From CAWAQA01 sp963784065 (lineage in GTDB: Bacteria; Acidobacteriota; Vicinamibacteria; Vicinamibacterales; UBA2999): DNA of 64,000 nucleotides. Below the pieces are notes generated by a model. The model searched no databases, was not told the origin of the DNA, and was given only the letters and a program-made list of their open reading frames with translations. The DNA lies in the NCBI GenBank assembly GCA_963784065.1, contig CAWAQA010000009.1, positions 310,001-374,000 of the forward strand. Reading direction: 5' to 3'. Positions 1-9,182 of the stretch are shown here, in pieces (the first letter of the stretch is position 1; every line of letters begins with the position of its first letter). Made by a program: the position numbers and the translations under genes.

Positions 1-591
1 TCCACGACATCATCGGCGCGCTCTTTGGTCGCGACTACAAGGGCCTCCTCGAGTTCACGCGCATGACCTGCGACCTGGTCCTCGCGATGCGGCAATGCCG
101 GCGGCCCATCGTCGCCGCGCTGAACGGCACGGTTGCCGGTGCCGGCGCGGTCATCGCCGCGGCGGCGGACCTCCGCATTGCTGCCACCACCGCGCGCATC
201 GCCTTCCTCTTCACCCGCGTCGGCCTTTCCGGCGCCGACATGGGCGCCGCCTGGCTGCTTCCCCGCATCGTCGGCCTCGGACGTGCGACCGAAGATCCTG
301 ATGTCCGGGGACTTCCTCACCGCCGAAGACGCGTATCGGATTGGCTTGTACAACCAGGTCGTCGAGCCCGGCGACCTTGCGGCGGCGGCGCGCGCGCGCG
401 CAGAGGCGCTCGCACGCGGTCCCTCGTTCGCGCTCGAGATCACCAAGGACGCCTTGAACCGCGAGGCGCACATGGACCTCGCCGGTGCGCTCGAATCGGA
501 AGCGCAAATCCAGGCGTCGCTCATGACCCACCCGGATTTCCGCGAGGCCTACGAAGCGTTTCGCGCGAAGCGGCCTGCGAAGTTCCTGTGA
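1..591 (+). CDS. Enoyl-CoA hydratase/isomerase family protein (5' end outside window, one frameshift)
   Basis: Crotonase-fold enzyme expected to hydrate or isomerise an enoyl-CoA in acyl-CoA degradation. The reading frame is open from the first bases and carries the crotonase core: 'RPIVAALNGTVAGAGAVIA' followed by 'ADLRIA', then 'GLSGADMGAAWLLPRIVGLGRA'. The frame changes near 294, where one extra base ('gaa-g-atc') separates GRATE from ILMSGDFLTAEDAYRIGLYNQVV. The C-terminal part with FALEITKDALN is normal for the family. About 195 residues are visible of a usual 255-270, so only the N-terminus is missing. The stop overlaps the GTG that may start the acyl-CoA dehydrogenase, so the two are probably cotranscribed. 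The exact substrate cannot be read from sequence; the neighbours point to an aromatic-derived CoA thioester. Confidence 0.85.
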
Positions 592-1762
592 GCGCATCTG
601 TGAGGATGACCGCCGCAGCGGCCACGGCTGCCGCGTTCCTCGACGATGAGCACGTGCGGTGCGCCGCCGACATCACGCGCTGGTCGCGTGAGCACCTGCT
701 CGAACGGGCGGAGCCGCTCGCTGACGCGGATGCCCGCCGCGAAGCGCGCGCCCTGCTTGGCGACGCTTGGATCGGCGGGATGGCTGTCAGCCATCGGGCG
801 GCAGGACCTTCGCGCGCTGTGTCTCGTCCGCGATGCCGTCGCTGCGGCAAGCCCGCTCGCCGACGCCGTCATAGCGCTTCAGGCGCTCGGCGGCACGCCG
901 CTCGTGCTCGCTGGCTCCGTCGAGCAGCGCGGCCGGCTGGCTCGGGCCGATCCTCGAGGGGCGGACGATGACCGCCTTCGCGATGACCGAACCGGAAGCT
1001 GGCTCCGACGTCGCGGCGATGCAGACCACGGCGCGCCGGGACGGGACCGGCTGGGTCATCGACGGCGAGAAGCATCTCATCTCCAACGCCGGCCTGGCGG
1101 ACCTCTATGTCGTCTTCGCGGTCACCTCGCCGGGGAAGGGCAGCCGCGGCATCTCCGCCTTCCTCGTTCCCGCAGACGCTCCGGGCTTCACCTTTGCCGG
1201 ACCGCAGGTGATGGCGGCGGCTCACCCGCTTGGACGGTTGCGCTTCGAATCCTGCCGTGTGCCTGGCGACGCACTCCTCGGCGAGGCGGACCACGGATTC
1301 AAGCTCGGGATGACGACTCTCGATCGGCTTCGCCCCACGGTCGGCGCCGCGGCGTGCGGGATGGCGGCCCGGGCTCTGGACGAAGCGCTCGCCCGCGCCG
1401 CCACGCGACGGCAGTTCGGGCAGCCGATCGGCGACCTGCAGATCGTTCGCGAGAAGCTGGGCCGGATGGCGACCGAGCTCCAGGCGTCGCGGCTGCTCGT
1501 GTATCACGCGGCATGGCGCAAAGATCGCGGCGCCGACCGGATCACCGTCGAAGCGGCGATGGCGAAAAGCTACGCGACCGAGGCGGCGCAGCGGATCGTT
1601 GACGAAGCGGTCCAGATCATGGGCGGCGCCGGCGTCCTCGTCGGCAATCCGGTCGAGCGCCTTTACCGGTCGATCCGCGCGCTGCGCATCTACGAAGGCG
1701 CCACGGAGGTGCAGCGGCTCATCATCGGCGGGGCGCTGCTGAAGGAGGCTGCCGAGGCGTGA
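588..1762 (+). CDS. Acyl-CoA dehydrogenase (two frameshifts)
   Basis: FAD-dependent alpha,beta-dehydrogenation of an acyl-CoA in the cytoplasm. The middle carries the family signature [21 protein letters not shown], then '[24 protein letters not shown]', and the C-terminal helical domain '[24 protein letters not shown]...[36 protein letters not shown]'. The frame changes near 781 (extra base before [10 protein letters not shown]) and near 933 (extra c before [14 protein letters not shown]). Joined, the protein is about 390 residues, the usual size. GTG at 588 overlaps the preceding stop as GTGA; ATG at 606 is an alternative start. The neighbours support a role in the beta-oxidation-like half of an aromatic-CoA pathway. 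Confidence 0.87.
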
Positions 1763-1796
1763 CGAGGCGCACTCTTCCGAACGAGGCAGTGGACGT

Positions 1797-4133
1797 GTGA
1801 CGCGGCCCCTCGACATCATCTGCGTCGGCGGCGGTCCCGGCTGCCTCTATTTCGCCCTGCTGATGAAGAAGAGCGATCCGGGACACCGCGTCCGGGTCGT
1901 CGAGCGGAACCGCGCCGGCGACACGTTCGGCTTCGGCGTGGTGTTCTCCGACGCCACGATGGCGGGAATTGCCGACGCCGATGCCGATGCCTACCGCTGC
2001 ATCGCCGAACATCTCGTTCACTGGGACGACATCGACGTGCATTACGGCGGGCAGGTGCTCCGCTCGACGGGACACGGCTTCAGCGGCATGAGCCGTCACA
2101 CGCTGCTGCGCGTGCTCCAGGAACAGGCCGGCGCGGCGGCGTCGAGCTGCAGTTCGAGTCGGAGGTGGAGTCGCTCGCGCCGTTCGCCGGGGCCGACCTC
2201 GTCGTCGGCGGCGACGGCGCCAACAGCACCGTGCGACGGCTGGCGCAGGACCGGATCGAGACCGTCGTCGACGTGCGGCCCAATCGTTTCGTGTGGCTCG
2301 GTACGACGAAACCGTTTCCCGCCTTCACGTTCTACTTCAAGACGAACGCTCACGGGCTGTGGCGCGTGCACGCGTATCAGTACGAGCCGGGACGTTCGAC
2401 GTTCATCGTGGAATGCCGTGACGAGACCTGGCGGGCCGCCGGGCTCGATCGCGCGAGCGAGGGCGACACGCAGTCTTTTTCTCGAGGCGCTGTTCGCGGA
2501 GGAGCTCGAAGGGCATCACCTCACCACCAACCGGAGCATCTGGCGGCAGTTTCCGACCGTTCGGACCACGCCCTGGTCGGCCGGCCGCGTCGTCCTGATC
2601 GGAGACGCGGCGCACACGGCGCATTTCTCCGTGGGCTCCGGCACGCGCATGGCGATGGAGGACGCCGTGGCGCTGCGGGCCGCGATGCTCGAGATGAAAG
2701 ACACGACGCAGCTCGACGACGCGATACCCCTCGCCCTGCGTGCGTACGAGGAGCGGCGCCGGCCGCAGGTCGAGAGCCTGCAGCGGGCCGCGCAGGCATC
2801 GCTCGAATGGTTCGAAGACACGGAACGATACATGTGCCAGCCGCCCCTCCAGTTCGCGTTCACGCTGCTCACCCGCTCACTGCGGATCACGCACGAGGAC
2901 CTGCGGGCCCGCGATCCCGGGTTCCTGGCGCGGGTGGATCGATGGGTGGCAGAGGAGGCGGCGCGGCAGGTTCAACAGCCATTCGTGGAGGCCGACGTTC
3001 AGGCCGGCCCGGGCACCGCGCGTATTCCGCCGCCGATGTTCACGCCGTTCCGCCTGCGCGATCTCGTGATCCCGAACCGCGTCGTCGTCTCTCCGATGTG
3101 TCAGTACGTCGCCGACGAGGGCAACGTCGGCGACTGGCATCTGGTGCACCTCGGCAGCCGCGCGATCGGCGGCGCCGGCCTCGTGATGGCCGAGATGACC
3201 GACGTGTGCCAGGACGGCCGCATCTCGCCCTGGTGCGCCGGGCTCTATCAGCCGCAGCACGCCGCGTCGTGGAAGCGCATCGTCGAGTTCGTCCATCGCG
3301 AGAGTCCGGCAAAGATCGGCATCCAGCTCGGACACGCTGGCCGGAAGGGCGCGACGCGGCGCCTGTGGGAAGGCGACAGCGAGCCCCTGCCCGAAGGCGG
3401 ATGGCCGCTGATCTCGGCGTCGCCGCTTCCCTACTTCCCGGACCGCAGCCCCGTGCCGCGGGAGATGACGGCCGATGACATGCGCCAGGTCACCGCCGAG
3501 TTCGTACGGGCCACGGAGCTCGCGAGCGATGCCGGTTTCGATCTGCTCGAGATCCACATGGCGCATGGCTACCTGCTGGCGTCGTTCATCTCTCCGCTGA
3601 CCAATACACGGACCGACGAGTACGGCGGATCGCTCGAGAACCGAATGCGGTTTCCGCTGGCGGTCTTCGACGCGTGCCGCGCCGCCTGGCCGGCGCACCA
3701 GCCGATGAGCGCGCGCATCAGCGCCGTGGACTGGCTTCCCGGCGGCATCGATGCGGAGGATGCCACGCAGATCGCGCGCCTGCTCAAGGCGCACGACTGC
3801 GACGTGATCGACGTGTCGTCAGGCCAGACCGTCCCCGAACAGCGCCCGACGTACGGACGACTCTTCCAGACGCCGTTTTCGGACCGCATTCGCCACGAGG
3901 TCGGCGTGGCGACCATGGCGGTCGGCAACATTTCGTCGTACATGGACGTGAACACGATCATCGCGGCAGGCCGGGCCGACCTGTGCCTGCTGGCACGCGC
4001 GCACCTGTTCGATCCGTACTGGACCCGCCACGCCGCCTGGATGCTGGGGTGGCCACTGCCGTGGCCCGACCCGTACCGGCCCGTAGAGCGCTACATGCCA
4101 CGGTTCGAGTTCCGCTTCACGGGGGAGAAGTGA
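1797..4133 (+). CDS. Bifunctional FAD monooxygenase / OYE-like reductase, 2-aminobenzoyl-CoA or salicylyl-CoA hydroxylase type
   Basis: Two-domain flavoenzyme. The N-terminal half (about residues 1-395) is a PHBH-type FAD monooxygenase with the dinucleotide motif '[19 protein letters not shown]', the DG motif '[12 protein letters not shown]' and the GD motif '[18 protein letters not shown]'. The C-terminal half (about 415-778) is an old-yellow-enzyme barrel with '[12 protein letters not shown]', 'HAGRKGATR', '[17 protein letters not shown]' and '[14 protein letters not shown]'. This order and the length of about 780 residues match 2-aminobenzoyl-CoA monooxygenase/reductase of Azoarcus and salicylyl-CoA 5-hydroxylases. 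The former hydroxylates and reduces the ring so that beta-oxidation can follow. The flanking hydratase, dehydrogenase and hydroxyacyl-CoA dehydrogenase favour that type of pathway. Start is GTG at 1797. Frame changes lie near 2130 and 2475. The substrate is inferred from context. Confidence 0.85.
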   Translation: MTRPLDIICVGGGPGCLYFALLMKKSDPGHRVRVVERNRAGDTFGFGVVFSDATMAGIADADADAYRCIAEHLVHWDDIDVHYGGQVLRSTGHGFSGMSRHTLLRVLQEQAGAAASSCSSSRRWSRSRRSPGPTSSSAATAPTAPCDGWRRTGSRPSSTCGPIVSCGSVRRNRFPPSRSTSRRTLTGCGACTRISTSRDVRRSSWNAVTRPGGPPGSIARARATRSLFLEALFAEELEGHHLTTNRSIWRQFPTVRTTPWSAGRVVLIGDAAHTAHFSVGSGTRMAMEDAVALRAAMLEMKDTTQLDDAIPLALRAYEERRRPQVESLQRAAQASLEWFEDTERYMCQPPLQFAFTLLTRSLRITHEDLRARDPGFLARVDRWVAEEAARQVQQPFVEADVQAGPGTARIPPPMFTPFRLRDLVIPNRVVVSPMCQYVADEGNVGDWHLVHLGSRAIGGAGLVMAEMTDVCQDGRISPWCAGLYQPQHAASWKRIVEFVHRESPAKIGIQLGHAGRKGATRRLWEGDSEPLPEGGWPLISASPLPYFPDRSPVPREMTADDMRQVTAEFVRATELASDAGFDLLEIHMAHGYLLASFISPLTNTRTDEYGGSLENRMRFPLAVFDACRAAWPAHQPMSARISAVDWLPGGIDAEDATQIARLLKAHDCDVIDVSSGQTVPEQRPTYGRLFQTPFSDRIRHEVGVATMAVGNISSYMDVNTIIAAGRADLCLLARAHLFDPYWTRHAAWMLGWPLPWPDPYRPVERYMPRFEFRFTGEK

Positions 4134-4182
4134 CACGGAGTAGCCGTCTGTCGTGGAGGGCCGTGTTGGGTTCCGCGGATGT

Positions 4183-4208
4183 GATCTTCCGCCTGAAGGC
4201 GGAAGATC
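4183..4208. repeat. Perfect TGAA-loop palindrome between aromatic-CoA genes
   Basis: Arms GATCTTCCGCC and GGCGGAAGATC (11 bp) surround a TGAA loop. The element lies in the 107-base gap between the monooxygenase fusion and the hydroxyacyl-CoA dehydrogenase. It shares the C-TGAA-G centre of the other palindromes in this window but has different arms. It may act as a transcript-stabilising or attenuating hairpin, or be a REP-type insertion. Confidence 0.6.
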
Positions 4209-4240
4209 GCGGGCGCTCTGGAATCCAGACGTCCGTGTCT

Positions 4241-5752
4241 GTGAACATCGACCTCGCTGGCATCGTCGGCGCCGGCGTGATGGGTCGCGGCATCGCGCAG
4301 GTGTTCGCCGCCGCCGGTATCCGCACGCGGTTATTCGACAGCGACCCGCACGCGGGCCGGGCGGCCATCGCATCGATCAACGAAGTCGTCGGCCGCGCGG
4401 TGAGTAGAGGGCGAACCACCCGGCCGACGCCGACGGGATCGCGCAGCGCCTCGAGGCAGTGGACGCCATCGGGGATCTCGCGTCCTGCAGCATCGTCGTG
4501 GAAAGTATCTTCGAGGACCTGGAGGCGAAGCGCGCGCTGCTCTCGCGCCTCGAGGATGTGGTGTCCGACGCCTGCCTGCTGGTGACCAATACCTCGTCGT
4601 TGCAGGTCACCGCGATCGCCGCCGCCTGCCGCATGCCGCGGCGGGTGGCCGGCCTGCATTTCTTCAACCCGGCGCCGTTGATGAAAGTGGTCGAGGTGAT
4701 TCCTGGCGTCAGGACCGATCCTGACGTCACCGACCGGCTCGTTGACCTCGTCGCACGACTGGGGCATCGCCCGGTTCGCGTACGCGACACGCCGGGATTC
4801 CTCGTGAACCACGCCGGCCGCGGCTACGGGACGGAAGCGCTGCGCGTGCTGGCCGAGGGTGTGGCCGAGCCCGCCGACGTCGATCGCGTGATGCGGGACG
4901 TGGCGGGGTTCCGCATGGGGCCGCTGGAGCTGTTCGACCTCACCGGCCTCGACGTCTCTCACCCGGTGATGGAGTCGATCTATCACCAGTTCTATGAGGA
5001 ACCGCGCTTCCGTCCGTCCCCGGAGACCGCCCGCCGGCTCGCGGCAGGCCTCCTCGGCCGCAAGGCCGGCGAAGGTTTCTACCGCTACTCCAGGGATCAG
5101 CGGCAGGAGCCCGCCGAGCCGGCTGCACCCGGCGAACAGCCGGCATCGGTCTGGGTCAGCCCGGTGGATGCCGGCGCGCGGGCACAGGTGCTCGAGTTTC
5201 TGCAGGCGTTGCCCGGACCTCCGGCCGTTGACCGCGACGCGAAACCGGCCGCCGCAGTCCCTGTGTCTGATCACACCGCTCGGGGTCGATGCGACCACCG
5301 CCTCTACCGAGCAGCAACTGGACGCGACCCGGGTGGTCGCCGTTGATTCGGTGCTCCACTGGCAGCGACGGCCGACGTTGATGCCTACGCCGGCCACCCT
5401 CCCCGGGATGCGGCAGGCTGCGCACGCGCTGTTCGCCGCGGGAGGCGCGCCGGTGACGGTCATCCGGGACAGCCCCGGTTTCATCGCGCAGCGGATCGTG
5501 GCGCTGGTCGTGAACGTCAGCTGCGAAATTGCCCAGCAACGCATCGCCTCGCCCCCGGACATCGACGATGCGGTGAGGATTGGGTTGGGCTACCCCGCAG
5601 GACCGCTCGAGCTCGGCGATCGGCTCGGTGCCCGGACAGTTTTGACGATTCTCGACGGGATACAGCGCGTCACCGGCGACATGCGGTATCGTCCCAGCCT
5701 CTGGCTGCGGCGCCGGGCGCTGCTCGGGCTTTCGCTCCGTGCGCTCGATTGA
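4241..5752 (+). CDS. 3-hydroxyacyl-CoA dehydrogenase, NAD-binding (two frameshifts)
   Basis: NAD-dependent oxidation of a 3-hydroxyacyl-CoA. The N-terminal Rossmann motif is 'IVGAGVMGRGIAQVFAAAG'. It is followed by 'VVESIFEDLEAKRALLSRLE', 'TNTSSLQVTAIA', the substrate-site segment 'GLHFFNPAPLMKVVEVIPG' and the C-terminal domain 'DTPGFLVNHAGRGYGTEAL'. A second C-terminal-type domain (DSPGFIAQRIVALVVNVSCE, GYPAGPLELGDRLG) makes the protein about 500 residues, as in PaaH-like long forms. Frame changes lie near 4410 and 5255. Start is GTG at 4241; GTG 4235 is in the same frame. It is the last gene of the presumed aromatic-CoA operon. Confidence 0.87.
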
Positions 5753-5825
5753 CGGTTTCTGCCCGAATTGCTACTCGCCTCTTGAACCGATCGTCCGCGC
5801 GTGATAGCGTCTTCGGTTACATAGA

Positions 5826-5839
5826 CGCGTCATGACGCG
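5826..5839. promoter_or_regulatory. 14-bp perfect palindrome just upstream of the DUF6152 gene
   Basis: CGCGTCATGACGCG is a perfect dyad ending directly at the GGAGGT Shine-Dalgarno of the gene starting at 5855. Its position in the leader makes it a candidate operator or structure over the ribosome site. No regulator is identifiable. Confidence 0.25.
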
Positions 5840-5854
5840 GAGGTACAAAAGTCC

Positions 5855-6262
5855 ATGAGAGCAAAACTGCTTCTGGTCTCACTTGGCGGGATCCTCCTGT
5901 TGGCGGCAGTCCCCGCGCGGGCGCATCACTCCTTCGCGGCGGAATTCGACATCGAGAAGCCCGTCAAGCTCGAGGGGGTTCTGACCAAGATGGATTGGGT
6001 CAATCCTCACGGCTGGATCTACGTTGACGTGAAGACACCCGACGGCAAGGTCGAGAATTGGGCCGTGGAATCGGCCGGTCCGACGCAGCTCCTGCGGCGG
6101 GGCCTGCGTAAGACAGATTTCCCAGCCGGCGTCGAAGTAGTCGTCGAGGGCTACAAGGCGAAGAGCGGCGCCACGAAGGCCAACGCGCGGTCGGTGACCT
6201 TCAAGGACGGCCGTAACTTCTATCTGGGCGCCAACGACGCACCCTCGGCGCCACAGCAGTAA
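5855..6262 (+). CDS. DUF6152 family secreted protein
   Basis: 135 residues with an N-terminal signal peptide (about 1-23, 'LLLVSLGGILLLAAVPARA'). The conserved DUF6152 pattern follows: 'HHSFAAEFD', 'KMDWVNPHGWIYVDV' and a C-terminal 'ARSVTFKDGRNFYLG'. The mature part is small and probably beta-rich and periplasmic; the family has no assigned function. A GGAGGT ribosome site lies about 10 bases before the ATG. A second member occurs at 31991, and in both places a gene of the PDLQG-type secreted family is nearby. Confidence 0.85.
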   Translation: MRAKLLLVSLGGILLLAAVPARAHHSFAAEFDIEKPVKLEGVLTKMDWVNPHGWIYVDVKTPDGKVENWAVESAGPTQLLRRGLRKTDFPAGVEVVVEGYKAKSGATKANARSVTFKDGRNFYLGANDAPSAPQQ

Positions 6263-6285
6263 ACGCCCGAGCAATAAAGCACGTC

Positions 6286-6308
6286 AGGGCCGGCCTGCGG
6301 CCGGCCCT
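6286..6308. terminator. Strong hairpin between convergent genes
   Basis: Perfect 10-bp stem with arms AGGGCCGGCC and GGCCGGCCCT and a TGC loop. It lies 24 bases after the DUF6152 stop and 11 bases from the cupin stop on the other strand. There is no clear T-tract, so it may be a bidirectional or Rho-assisted terminator. Confidence 0.6.
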
Positions 6309-6318
6309 GCTCCCGCCC

Positions 6319-6819
6319 CTATCGCGTTCCTGCTGCAGGCCGCGGAATCTCCAGCGTCACCATCACGATCTCCGGGGTGAACCCGGTCACCTCGTGCGGT
6401 ACGCCTTCGGGGATGAACAGGAAGTCACCCTTCGTCACCTTGTGCTGTATGCCGCCCTGGATGTGGCGATCGACGACTTTCCCATCCTTCATGGTCTCGA
6501 CGATCTTGCCGCCGGTGGTAATCACGCCGCTGCCGTCGATGATCGCCCACAGCTCCGCTTCCGTGGCGTGGGTGGCGCCGCGCTGCGGTGGACGCCGCCG
6601 GTCGACCGCAAGCCGGTAGCCGAGCCGCTCGCCGTCGGCCCGCTCGAGCACCGTGATGTTGGCGTAAGCGACGTCCTGCAGCTTGCCGCGGGTCGCGGCG
6701 ATTTCGGACGCCGGCAGGAACAGGGCGCGGTTCGGATCGCTCGTAGTCTTGGGGGCCTGGGTCGACGCAGAAGGAGCGAGCAGCATCACCATTGCGAGTG
6801 CCGCGAGGACGATACGCAT
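6319..6819 (-). CDS. Secreted cupin-domain protein
   Basis: 166 residues. The chosen ATG has a TGGAGGT ribosome site and starts directly with a signal peptide (MRIVLAALAMVMLLAPSAST); a start 33 codons further upstream has no such support. The C-terminal half is a single cupin_2 barrel: 'THATEAELWAIIDGSGVITTGG' and 'GDFLFIPEGVPHEVTGF', giving His and Glu residues placed as in metal-binding cupins. A cleavable export signal suggests a periplasmic role. Substrate unknown. It is convergent with the DUF6152 gene. Confidence 0.8.
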   Translation of the reverse strand: MRIVLAALAMVMLLAPSASTQAPKTTSDPNRALFLPASEIAATRGKLQDVAYANITVLERADGERLGYRLAVDRRRPPQRGATHATEAELWAIIDGSGVITTGGKIVETMKDGKVVDRHIQGGIQHKVTKGDFLFIPEGVPHEVTGFTPEIVMVTLEIPRPAAGTR

Positions 6820-6847
6820 TCTGACCTCCAGTCGCGCGGATTCTATT

Positions 6848-6875
6848 CGGTCTACGGGCTGCGGTCTACGGGCTG
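6848..6875. repeat. Tandem 14-bp direct repeat
   Basis: CGGTCTACGGGCTG occurs twice back to back in the 361-base region between the cupin start and the next plus-strand gene. No gene is seen in this stretch; it also holds the palindromes at 6894-6978. Confidence 0.6.
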
Positions 6876-6893
6876 CGATGGCGAGTATTACGC

Positions 6894-6978
6894 AGGCGGA
6901 CCTGAAGGTCCGCCTCACTAGTACGCGTTGGCGCAGAGGCCGACGTTCAGGTCGACAGGCGGACCTGAAGGTCCGCCT
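6894..6978. repeat. Pair of TGAA-loop palindromes
   Basis: Two identical copies at 6894-6915 and 6957-6978 have arms AGGCGGACC and GGTCCGCCT around TGAA. The second is followed by CTACG, the flank also found beside palindromes at 23, 31, 51 and 60 kb. A degenerate third copy (ggccgacgttcaggtcg) lies between them. This looks like a clustered REP-type element. Confidence 0.75.
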
Positions 6979-7180
6979 CTACGTATACGAGCTGAAGACT
7001 GAAGACCGGAGCCCGCAAACCACAGATCGCAGAGCGTCCGTCGCTTGACACCTGCCGGAGCCCCTTCTAGACTACCCGCGATTTTCACCCTCACACGATG
7101 CGCGGCGGACGTTCCGCCGCGGCAACCTCCAATGCGACCCGCAGCGGCCCTCGTCATTGCCGCTGAAAGGAGCATCTGCC

Positions 7181-7990
7181 GTGAAACGCTGGGTGGCCTG
7201 GTCACTCGTTGCAGCAGCGGCGATCGTCGGATTGGTCACCGTCCTGCCGCTGCCCGGCACCGGGCAGCCATCGGCGCAGGAGGCCTACGTCCCGCCGCGG
7301 ACGCCGGACGGCCATCCCGATCTGCAGGGTATGTGGCAGGTTGTGAACACCGCCGCGTGGGACCTCGAAGATCATCACGCCAGCTTCGGCGTGCCGGCCG
7401 GCCAGGGCGTTGTCGAAGGCGGCGCCATTCCGTATCAGCCGTGGGCGCTCGAGAAGCGAAAGGAGAACTTCGAGAAGCGCGCCACGCTCGACCCTGACCA
7501 GCGCTGCTTCCTCCCCGGCGTCCCGCGCATCACCTACATGCCGTATCCGTTCCGCATCGTGCAGCAGGCCGACAAGGTGTCGATCCTGTACGAGTACCTG
7601 CAGACCATTCGCTACCTGTACATGAACGGCAATCCGCACCCGGAGGGCCCGATTGAATGGTGGATGGGAGACTCGCGCGCGCGATGGGACGGCGATACGC
7701 TGGTCGTCGACGTGGTCCACTTCACGCCGAGCACATGGCTGGACCGTGCCGGGAACTTCCACAGCGAGGCCTTGCACGTCGTCGAACGATATACACCGAC
7801 CGGCCCCGATCACCTGCGCTACGAGGTGACGATCGAAGACCCGAAGGTCTTCACGCGCCCGTGGAAGATGACCATGCCGCTCTATCGCCGGCAGGAGAGC
7901 AACGCCGAACTGCTGGAGTACGACTGCACGACCTATCGGCTGGAAGAGGAGTGGGACCAGAAGGATTCCCTGCTCTTCGGGGCCGAGTGA
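7181..7990 (+). CDS. Secreted protein with TPDGHPDLQGMW and RWDGDTLVVD motifs
   Basis: 269 residues of unknown function, from a family that I associate with Acidobacteriota. A hydrophobic signal (about 5-25) precedes 'RTPDGHPDLQGMW'. The central part has one conserved Cys ('DPDQRCFLPGVPR'). The C-terminal part carries 'ARWDGDTLVVDVVHF' and 'TIEDPKVFTRPWKMTMPL'. The GTG at 7181 has GAAAGGAG 8-10 bases upstream and begins the signal peptide. It is paralogous to the next gene and to the one at 31088; the three share the region from DGDTLVVD to TRPWKM. A periplasmic or outer-membrane-associated role is inferred only from the signal. Confidence 0.78.
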   Translation: MKRWVAWSLVAAAAIVGLVTVLPLPGTGQPSAQEAYVPPRTPDGHPDLQGMWQVVNTAAWDLEDHHASFGVPAGQGVVEGGAIPYQPWALEKRKENFEKRATLDPDQRCFLPGVPRITYMPYPFRIVQQADKVSILYEYLQTIRYLYMNGNPHPEGPIEWWMGDSRARWDGDTLVVDVVHFTPSTWLDRAGNFHSEALHVVERYTPTGPDHLRYEVTIEDPKVFTRPWKMTMPLYRRQESNAELLEYDCTTYRLEEEWDQKDSLLFGAE

Positions 7991-8024
7991 GCGGCCGGCG
8001 ACGCAACCGGAAGTGAGGTACCAC

Positions 8025-9012
8025 GTGAGCGACCGATCCTTCTCCGCTGCCGTCATCACCGTCGCGGTGGTGCTCGCCGTCCTGGCGCTGACGCTGCGGC
8101 CGGCGACCGGGCAGCAGCGCTGGGAGCGAGACACGCCGAAGCTCCCGATGGCGAAGACGTGGGCCGCGTACAAGGCGACGCTTCCGCCCTATACGCCCGC
8201 CGCGCACCCAGGAGGGCGTGCCGGATCTGCAGGGCGACTGGGGCGGGCCCGGCGGCGCCGGCACCGACGACATCGAGGAGCACGAGTACGTCGACGTCAC
8301 AACGCCGCCGCAGGAAAGCTTCATCTCCGATCCGCCGGACGGGAAGATCCCCTATACGCCGCGCGCCCTGGCGCTGCGTAACCGGATGCGCGCCGGTCTC
8401 GCACGCGGATGGCCGGGAGAGAGCGGCGAACGCCTGCACGTCGACCCGAATACGTTCTGCGCCACAACGGGAGTCGGTCCTCGAGGCGGCAACTTCGAGA
8501 TCATTCAGAAGCCGGGAACGGTGATGATGCTCGGGGTCCGCGTGTTCCGCGTGATCCCGACCGACGGCCGCCCGCAGATGAGCCCCAGGGCCAAGTTCTG
8601 GAGCGGGAGCGCACGCGGGCGCTGGGACGGCGACACGCTGGTCGTCGACGTCACCTCCCTCAACGGAAAACACTGGTTCGACAGCGTCGGCAACTATTAC
8701 AGCGAGAACACGCGCATGGTCGAGCGCTGGAGGATGGTCGAGGCGAACACCATCGACTACGAGCTCACCGTCGAGGACCCGACGATCTACACCCGGCCGT
8801 GGAAGATGAACTATCCGCGGCGGCGCGCAGGCACCGGCGGCACGGATATCAAGACCGGCAAGTACGCGTGGAGCGATACCGTCCAGGCGGATCCGAACCC
8901 CTACGCGAAGGAGGCGTGGGAGAACGCGTGCAACGAAGGCAACGGGCACCACATCGAAGGCGTCCACGAGCTCGGGTTCAAGTGGTTCAAGGGCCCGGTG
9001 CCGACGCCATAG
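8025..9012 (+). CDS. Secreted PDLQG/RWDGDTLVVD family protein, paralogue of preceding gene (one frameshift)
   Basis: About 329 residues. The N-terminus has a signal-anchor (SAAVITVAVVLAVLALTL). After a frame change near 8205 come 'GVPDLQGDWGGPGG', 'DPNTFCATTGVGPRGG', 'GRWDGDTLVVDVTSL' and 'DPTIYTRPWKMNYPRR'. It shares the C-terminal architecture of the gene at 7181 and follows it by 34 bases, so the two form a tandem pair. GTG at 8025 has GAGGT at the right distance; GTG 8013 is in frame upstream. Function unknown. Confidence 0.75.
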
Positions 9013-9182
9013 GTCGGGTGAGGGTCCCGCTGACGGCGGGCGGCGCCTTCGCGATTGCTTGCAAGGATTCCACGCGCGTCGGATATATGATTAGCCCGGC
9101 TGGACGGAGGGTGGAGCGAAGCGCACGCTGATCCCGCGAGACCGGCTCAGTATTGTTTCCGCGCACAAGCGAGGGTAAAAGC

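Noticed and set aside
1235..1260. Possible tRNA T-arm string 'cttcgaatcc'
   Set aside because: It lies within a well-supported acyl-CoA dehydrogenase coding region and has no acceptor or anticodon partner. No tRNA or rRNA was recognised anywhere in the window.
4117..5562. 481-codon minus-strand frame opposite the hydroxyacyl-CoA dehydrogenase
   Set aside because: Shadow of a gene with clear Rossmann and substrate motifs.
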